DNA of 64,000 nucleotides from Rhodospirillaceae bacterium. GTDB lineage: Bacteria > Pseudomonadota > Alphaproteobacteria > UBA6615. Made by a program: the position numbers and the translations under genes. Numbering within the stretch: the first letter of the stretch is position 1; every line of letters begins with the position of its first letter. The stretch is from NCBI GenBank assembly GCA_018667335.1, contig JABIVD010000035.1:25192-89191 (forward strand), read 5' to 3'. Below the pieces are notes generated by a model, which saw nothing but the letters and a program-made list of their open reading frames with translations, did not search any database and had not been told where the DNA came from. Of the stretch, positions 59,653-64,000 are shown in pieces.

Positions 59653-59699
59653 GGCGTCTGTCGCTTTCAGAGAGAGTTGGGGGCGTGGCAGGTGTCGGG

Positions 59700-60689
59700 T
59701 CAGGCGTTGATCGTCAGCATGATGCGCCCGAAATGCTTGTTCGCGGCGGACCGTTCCAGGGCAGCAGATGCCTCCGAGATATCGAAGGTGCTGTCGATTG
59801 GCATCTTGAATTTGCCGGCGTCGAGCGCGTCCCACAGATCCGCGCGCGCGCGCCGAAACACCTCGGCATGCTCTTCCAGCGAGCGGGTGCGGCCGGTGGT
59901 GCCGATGTAGGTGAGGCGCCGCTCGGCGTGCATGTTGAAGTCGAACTCCGCGACCTCGCCGCCGAGCCGGCCGACATTGATGATGCGGCCATGGACCTTC
60001 GTCGCCGCCATGTTTTGGTTGGCGGCATAGCCGGAGATCTGGTCGATGATCAGGTCGACACCCTTGCCGTCCGTCGCTTCAAGGACCTGATCGACCCAGC
60101 CCGGATCGCTGGAATCGAGCGCCAGGTCGGCGCCGAACTCGGTGAGTCTTCCGCGTCGTTCGGCGTTGGTCGAGGTGCCGATCACCAGGCTGGCACCCAG
60201 ATGTTTGCCGAACTGCATGCCCATGATGCCGACGCCGGTGCTGCCGCCCTGAATCAGGATCGACTGGCCGGATTTGAATTCGCCGTTGGTGACGATGGCG
60301 TCATGCATCGTCAGGAAGGCCGAAGAAATCGTGCCGCCCTGGATGAAGTCCATATGATCGGGGACGGGCAGGGTCCGGCGGTAGTCAGAGACCGCATACT
60401 CGGCCCAGCCGCCTGCACCGACACCCATCACGCGGTCGCCGACCGCGATGCCGCTGGTCTCCGAACCCGCTTCGACGACTTCACCGCAGAAGGCCGCGCC
60501 CATGACCTTGGCCGCGCCGCCGACATGCCCGTAATTCTTACCCTGGGTGGTCAGCAGGTCCGACCGGTTCACGCTGCAGCTGGCGACCTTGATGATGACT
60601 TGCGTCGGCTTCATCTCGGGCCGGTCGACCTGGGCGATCTCAACGCCGTTTTCGGTGAGCACAACGGCCTGCATCTGGTTGTCGGACAT
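59700..60689 (-). CDS. Zinc-binding-family quinone oxidoreductase-like MDR protein
   Basis: A 329-residue quinone-oxidoreductase-type MDR. It starts QAVVLTENGVEIAQVDRPEM, has the SCSVNRSDLLTTQGKNYGH loop, and the nucleotide-binding SILIQGGSTGVGIMGMQFGK (about residues 139-158). No zinc-ligand cysteine pattern is present, consistent with the zinc-free QOR or PIG3-like branch. AGGAACAACC precedes the ATG. It is 47 bp upstream of another MDR gene of the same strand and may form an operon with it. The divergent LysR gene at 60871 may regulate both across a 181-bp gap that contains an inverted repeat. Confidence 0.88.
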   Translation of the reverse strand: MSDNQMQAVVLTENGVEIAQVDRPEMKPTQVIIKVASCSVNRSDLLTTQGKNYGHVGGAAKVMGAAFCGEVVEAGSETSGIAVGDRVMGVGAGGWAEYAVSDYRRTLPVPDHMDFIQGGTISSAFLTMHDAIVTNGEFKSGQSILIQGGSTGVGIMGMQFGKHLGASLVIGTSTNAERRGRLTEFGADLALDSSDPGWVDQVLEATDGKGVDLIIDQISGYAANQNMAATKVHGRIINVGRLGGEVAEFDFNMHAERRLTYIGTTGRTRSLEEHAEVFRRARADLWDALDAGKFKMPIDSTFDISEASAALERSAANKHFGRIMLTINA

Positions 60690-60751
60690 GGTTGTTCCTT
60701 TTCTCTGGTGCCCCTCAATTCACGAGAGGAACGATTCTATCTGGTCAAGTT

Positions 60752-60772
60752 GGTTTGTTCCGAACAGAAACC
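60752..60772. promoter_or_regulatory. Inverted repeat in the gap between MDR and LysR genes
   Basis: GTTCCGAAC (9-bp palindrome, 60757-60765) is flanked by GGTTT and AAACC arms, giving an imperfect dyad of about 21 bp. It lies between the divergent MDR (minus, start 60689) and LysR (plus, start 60871) genes, a usual place for a LysR-type operator. The T-N11-A spacing is plausible but not exact. Confidence 0.4.
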
Positions 60773-60870
60773 CTGATCGTTGATCTGGCGACATGATGGC
60801 AGGCCGAATGGACTGTCGGCAAACGAGTTATCTTGAGAACTCACACAAGGTAATTTAATCTGAGCTCGCA

Positions 60871-61803
60871 ATGTACGAGCTCCCTCCTCTCAACGGATTG
60901 CGCGCCTTCGAGGCCGCCGCCCGCAACCTCAGCTTCGCGAAAGCCGCAGACGAACTGCACGTCACGCCGGCAGCGGTGAGCTATCAGATCCGCGCGCTCG
61001 AGACCAAGCTCGGGGTGAAGCTGTTCCGCAGGCTCAACCGGGCGATCGTTCTGACGGACGCGGGGGCGACGTTGTTTCCGGGTGTCCGCAGCAGTTTCGA
61101 GGGGCTGCACCGCGCGGTGGCGCGTATTGATACGACGCCAACATTGGACCGGGTGGTGACGGCGACGATCTCCCCGCACATGGCGGCCAAGTGGCTGGTG
61201 CCGCGATTGACGGGATTCATCGAGCGTCATCCCGATATCGATTTGCGCATCGCGGCGAGCAACACGGTCGTCGATCTGACCACCGACCGGGCGGACGTCG
61301 CGATCCGCTACAATCTCGGAAACAATGCCGGGCTGGTTGCGGAGAAGCTGATGGACGAGGCGGTGACGCCCATGTGCACCCCCGAGCTGCTGGGTGGCCC
61401 ACATCCCATCCGCACGCCGGCCGACCTGCGTCACCACACGCTGATCCATGACGACACCCTGTCGCGGCACTGGCCCGACGCGCCCGCCTGGTCGAAATGG
61501 CTGACACTTGCGGGCGAGCCTGAGCGCGACGCGAGTGCGGGGCTGCACTTTGACCATTCCGATCACTGTATGGACGCCGCCCTGCAGGGGTCGGGTGTCA
61601 TACTGGGGCGCCGGGCGATGGCCAGCCGCGATCTCGAGTTGGGGCGCCTGATCGCGCCGTTCGAGCTGGACCTGCCCTTCGAGGGCGGCATCTACAGCGT
61701 GACGACGGAAGAAAAGGCGTCGAACCCGGACGTCGCCGCATTCCGCGACTGGCTGCGCGAAGAGGCGGCGGCCATGCGAAGAAGCATTCCGCCGGGGGTG
61801 TAA
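60871..61803 (+). CDS. LysR family regulator, GcvA-like
   Basis: A 310-residue LysR-type regulator of the GcvA/AmpR branch. The opening PPLNGLRAFEAAARNLSFAK and ELHVTPAAVSYQIRALETKL (helix-turn-helix, about residues 6-50) is the branch's hallmark, and the effector domain has FIERHPDIDLRIAASNTVVD and ALQGSGVILGRRAMASRDLE. The ATG follows a stretch with weak ribosome binding signal (TGAGCTCGCA). It is divergent from two MDR genes, which are its most likely targets. It converges on an amidohydrolase gene 8 bp away. Confidence 0.91.
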   Translation: MYELPPLNGLRAFEAAARNLSFAKAADELHVTPAAVSYQIRALETKLGVKLFRRLNRAIVLTDAGATLFPGVRSSFEGLHRAVARIDTTPTLDRVVTATISPHMAAKWLVPRLTGFIERHPDIDLRIAASNTVVDLTTDRADVAIRYNLGNNAGLVAEKLMDEAVTPMCTPELLGGPHPIRTPADLRHHTLIHDDTLSRHWPDAPAWSKWLTLAGEPERDASAGLHFDHSDHCMDAALQGSGVILGRRAMASRDLELGRLIAPFELDLPFEGGIYSVTTEEKASNPDVAAFRDWLREEAAAMRRSIPPGV

Positions 61804-61811
61804 GGGTGGGC

Positions 61812-62717
61812 TCAGCCCAGGCGGTAGAACGCTTCGGCGGTGTCGTGGAAGAAGGCGCGCTGCTCCGCCGCCGTGCGGTCGGCGAGAGCACCCCTGCACA
61901 GGGCCACCACCTCGTCATAGGTGATCATCAGTTTCTCGACGGGGAAGTTGCTGCCGAAGAAACACCGCTCGGCACCGAACATGTCGATCAGCGCGTTGTA
62001 CTGCCGGGAGACCGCCGCGAGCGGTCGCGGTGTTTCCCAGTTGATGACGTTTGGACCGGAACATTTGACCGATAGATTGTCGAATTTGGCCAGCGGCTCG
62101 AGCGCGCGGCGCCAGATGTCGAAGGTCTCGTCGTCGTCGGCCGTCAGCAGGCCACCATGGACCAGGCAGAAGCGCAGGCCCGGGTGGCCGGCGACAAGCT
62201 CGGCGAAGATGCCGAACTGGTTGGCGAAGCCCTGCAGTTCGAAATGCACGTCGCGGGCCTCGAGCACCTCCAGACCGCGCCGGAATTCGGGCGACATGCA
62301 GAAGTCCGGCCGGTCGACGACCTGCCACACAGACCTGTCGGGGTGCCAGGCGACGACCTGGCGAATGCCGCGAAAGTTCGAATATTCCAGATGCCCGTCG
62401 AGGACGGTGCCCAGGTCGTCGCCGGCGATGTTGGCATGGCCGACGATGCCGTGGGGGAACCCGTGTTCGTCGGCCACGCCCTGCAGCCAGCGGGTCTCAC
62501 CGACATGATCTGGCGGGTTGTAATGGGCCTGTTCGTGGACCGACTTGACCACGTTATGGTCGCCGAAGTCGGCCAGCAGGTCGTCGATCAGGTAGTCCCG
62601 GCGCAGCAATTCATACTCGGGGCCGAAGATCTTGGGCGAGGGCGGCGCCGTCAGCCACGGATAGTCCTTCACCACCCAGATGTGATGGTGGGTGTCGATG
62701 ATCGGGCCGTCATACAT
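61812..62717 (-). CDS. Amidohydrolase-2 family protein (predicted metal-dependent hydrolase)
   Basis: A 301-residue TIM-barrel hydrolase of the COG3618 (fucono-lactone/4-sulfomuconolactone hydrolase-like) type. The metal pair is in IIDTHHHIWVV (about residues 5-15), the later histidine in FCLVHGGLLTADDDE, and RCFFGSNFPVEKLMITYDEV near the end replaces the usual D with N before FP, as several members do. The substrate is probably a lactone or a dicarboxylate. The ATG at 62717 is preferred; the extension to 62810 is arginine-rich and overlaps the upstream gene. It lies 40 bp after the ketopantoate-reductase-like gene on the same strand. Confidence 0.86.
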   Translation of the reverse strand: MYDGPIIDTHHHIWVVKDYPWLTAPPSPKIFGPEYELLRRDYLIDDLLADFGDHNVVKSVHEQAHYNPPDHVGETRWLQGVADEHGFPHGIVGHANIAGDDLGTVLDGHLEYSNFRGIRQVVAWHPDRSVWQVVDRPDFCMSPEFRRGLEVLEARDVHFELQGFANQFGIFAELVAGHPGLRFCLVHGGLLTADDDETFDIWRRALEPLAKFDNLSVKCSGPNVINWETPRPLAAVSRQYNALIDMFGAERCFFGSNFPVEKLMITYDEVVALCRGALADRTAAEQRAFFHDTAEAFYRLG

Positions 62718-62757
62718 CGCGCGACCTTTCCCGCCTGCCGGACCTAGTTGCCGGCGG

Positions 62758-63807
62758 CTACCAGCCCGCCCGCTCGAGATTCTCGGGCCCCGGCTCCAGT
62801 TCACCCGCATGGATTTGCCGCGCCATCTCGGTGATGCCCGCGCAGACCGGCGCCGGGCGGCCTGAAGCCTCGCACTCGGCAGCGACCAGGCCCTGGATCA
62901 TGTCGGTCTCGCACAGGCGGCCCTTCATGAGATCCTGCAGGCTGGTGTTGACCGGGCCCGGCCCGATGTCGGCCAGGATCCTGTCGAGCAGGGTCTCGAG
63001 CAGATTGTTGGTGTTGTTGACGTCCTCCGGTTTGAGCCCGAAGACGGGCACGACCTTGTAGTCGAGGGACTGACCGGCGGCGAGGGCCTCCTCGCCGGCC
63101 TGGAGGAACCATTTGCGCGCTCGCGCACCGAATTCCGGACCGTTCTGCTGCAGGACCTGCTCGGGCGTGCCGCCGAGGACGGCCATCGAGCCCATGATCA
63201 TCGCGTTGACGATCAGCTTCACCCACTTGGCCGACAGAATCTCGTCGATCACTTCGACCGTTCCGGTGTGGCTGCACAACTCGGCGATCAGTTCGACATG
63301 GCGTTCCTGGGAGGGATCGAAAGCGCCGACGCCGAACCAGGTGTGGTCCTTGGCGGTGCTGCGCTGGACGGTGCCGGGGTCGAACAGTTGGGAGGCGAGT
63401 TCGATGACGCAGCCAAGCGTGCGTTCAACGCCGACGATGTCGGCGATGATCTCCGCCGTCATGGCGTTCTGGACGCCGACGATCACGCCGTCGTCGGCGA
63501 GATGGGGTTCGATGAATTTCGTCAGCCAGCCCGCGTCGTAGGCCTTCGAGACCAGCAGCACGACGTCGAACTTCTCGGTGAAGGTGCACACGTCGCTCAG
63601 GTGGTGGGCGTTGGCCGGCACGTTGAAGGTGTCGTGGGTTTTGCTGGTGATGGTCAGCCCGTTGGCCCGCATCGCTTCGACATGCTCGGCCCACATGTCG
63701 ATCATCGTGATCTCGATGCCCGCGCTGATCAGGTCGCTCGAGATGACGCTGCCGTTGGCGCCGGTGCCCAGCACCGCGATTTTCTTGTCTGCGAATTTAT
63801 TGTCCAT
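62758..63807 (-). CDS. Ketopantoate reductase-like NAD(P)-dependent oxidoreductase
   Basis: A 349-residue PanE/ApbA-family protein. The Rossmann motif AVLGTGANGSVISSDLISAG is at about residues 11-30, the ApbA segment VLLVSKAYDAGWLTKFIEPH follows, and the catalytic lysine is in ILSAKWVKLIVNAMIMG (about 200-216). The C-terminal domain with SLQDLMKGRLCETDMIQG (D-x-x-x-G-R-x-x-E motif) is intact. The N-linked NADPH preference is not clear because GTGANGS departs from GAGAMGS. It may reduce a keto acid other than ketopantoate, as the downstream amidohydrolase suggests. It is the last gene before the tRNA remnant. Confidence 0.85.
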   Translation of the reverse strand: MDNKFADKKIAVLGTGANGSVISSDLISAGIEITMIDMWAEHVEAMRANGLTITSKTHDTFNVPANAHHLSDVCTFTEKFDVVLLVSKAYDAGWLTKFIEPHLADDGVIVGVQNAMTAEIIADIVGVERTLGCVIELASQLFDPGTVQRSTAKDHTWFGVGAFDPSQERHVELIAELCSHTGTVEVIDEILSAKWVKLIVNAMIMGSMAVLGGTPEQVLQQNGPEFGARARKWFLQAGEEALAAGQSLDYKVVPVFGLKPEDVNNTNNLLETLLDRILADIGPGPVNTSLQDLMKGRLCETDMIQGLVAAECEASGRPAPVCAGITEMARQIHAGELEPGPENLERAGW

Positions 63808-63926
63808 GTCCCCACCCCTGTATTGGCCCTTCGTGTTCGAAGGTTTCGTTACGTTACCGTTCTGGCGAACGAAATCCCATCATCTCACGGTGATGGGGCG
63901 GAGGATGTGTTTGATGTGTCGGGAAA

Positions 63927-63971
63927 TGGTGCCGGCTGCAGGAATCGAACCCGCGACCTACTGATTACAAA
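63927..63971 (-). other. 3' half of a tRNA-Thr(UGU) gene, probable att-site remnant
   Basis: Read on the minus strand, the sequence runs from the anticodon loop TTTGTAA through TCAGT, the variable loop AGGTC, the T-arm GCGGG-TTCGATT-CCTGC and the acceptor strand AGCCGGC to ACCA. The upstream bases (plus 63972-64000) do not supply the partner ACTGA stem, a D-arm (GGTAGAGC) or the 5' acceptor strand, so no full tRNA exists here. Such 3' halves are what remains when a tyrosine integrase inserts an element at a tRNA anticodon loop. If so, the element lies to the right, beyond 64000, with the intact tRNA at its other end. Confidence 0.8.
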
Positions 63972-64000
63972 TCGTCTGTCCTTATGTTTCTTTGCATTGC

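Noticed and set aside
63578..63964. A plus-strand open frame ending in VPAAGIEPATY
   Set aside because: That ending is the usual spurious translation across the antisense of a tRNA 3' end; the rest is opposite the ketopantoate-reductase-like gene.
63927..64000. A complete tRNA-Thr gene at the right edge
   Set aside because: The anticodon stem partner, D-arm and 5' acceptor strand are missing in the remaining bases, so only the 3' half is present.
1..64000. CRISPR arrays, insertion sequences, integrase genes or rRNA
   Set aside because: None was seen: no regularly spaced repeats, no transposase or recombinase motifs and no rRNA segments on either strand.

Overview
The window is 64 kb of high-GC chromosomal DNA, almost fully coding, from what looks like a metabolically versatile alphaproteobacterium (Rhodospirillales-like by gene content; the assignment is inference). 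The evidence is the mix of a TRAP transporter, CoA-dependent fatty and aromatic acid enzymes, HyuAB, many small oxidoreductases, SoeABC-type sulfite oxidation genes, cytochrome c' and a TIGR02186 protein. No rRNA gene, CRISPR array, transposase or integrase was seen.

Layout. 1-2750: end of a TRAP permease, an amidohydrolase and a rhodanese. 2750-9915: CoA and acid metabolism, including an SDR / acyl-CoA dehydrogenase / phosphotransferase trio that resembles the ACAD10/11 and levulinate (Lva) logic, then a zinc alcohol dehydrogenase, a 2-keto-4-pentenoate hydratase-like enzyme and an esterase. 10092-15933: hydantoinase/oxoprolinase pair HyuA-HyuB with an SDR and an MFS carrier. 15940-20785: nitroreductase, acyl-CoA ligase, hydrolase, a tiny membrane protein, an AT-rich gap and a flavin reductase. 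20911-23207: mmsA coupled to an MlaF-like ATPase.

23214-35033 is the most coherent block, a sulfur locus. A minus-strand run encodes an ArsR-family regulator with the BigR/SqrR cysteine pair, a rhodanese, a TauE/SafE exporter, a TIGR02186 membrane protein, a universal stress protein, the three subunits of a SoeABC-like cytoplasmic sulfite:quinone oxidoreductase, and a YihV-like PfkB protein with an altered active-site motif. Divergent from the regulator, across a 45-bp AT-rich operator-like gap, are tusA and mtnA. Two c-type cytochromes (a diheme protein and cytochrome c') lie just beyond. The arrangement suggests persulfide or sulfide sensing controlling sulfane-sulfur transfer, sulfite oxidation and sulfite/sulfonate export.

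35267-46473: mixed accessory genes, including a DUF1223 thioredoxin-like protein, fcl, a BadI-like hydrolase, tandem racemase-fold paralogs that have lost both catalytic cysteines, a cupin, stress and NIPSNAP proteins, a flavin monooxygenase and tandem four-helix membrane paralogs. 46507-55151: a catabolic island with two IPNS-like 2OG-Fe(II) oxygenases, a TPP enzyme, a fumarylacetoacetase-family protein, a carboxymuconolactone decarboxylase-family protein, a frameshifted FAD hydroxylase, a RidA-like protein and a MetE-like zinc methyltransferase. 55356-63807: aldo/keto reductase, two LysR regulators, an LLM flavoprotein, two MDR reductases, an amidohydrolase and a ketopantoate-reductase-like protein.

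At 63927-63971 the window ends on the 3' half of a tRNA-Thr(UGU) gene (minus strand) with no 5' half. This is the signature of an attachment-site remnant, and suggests that an integrated element begins at the right edge and continues outside the window.
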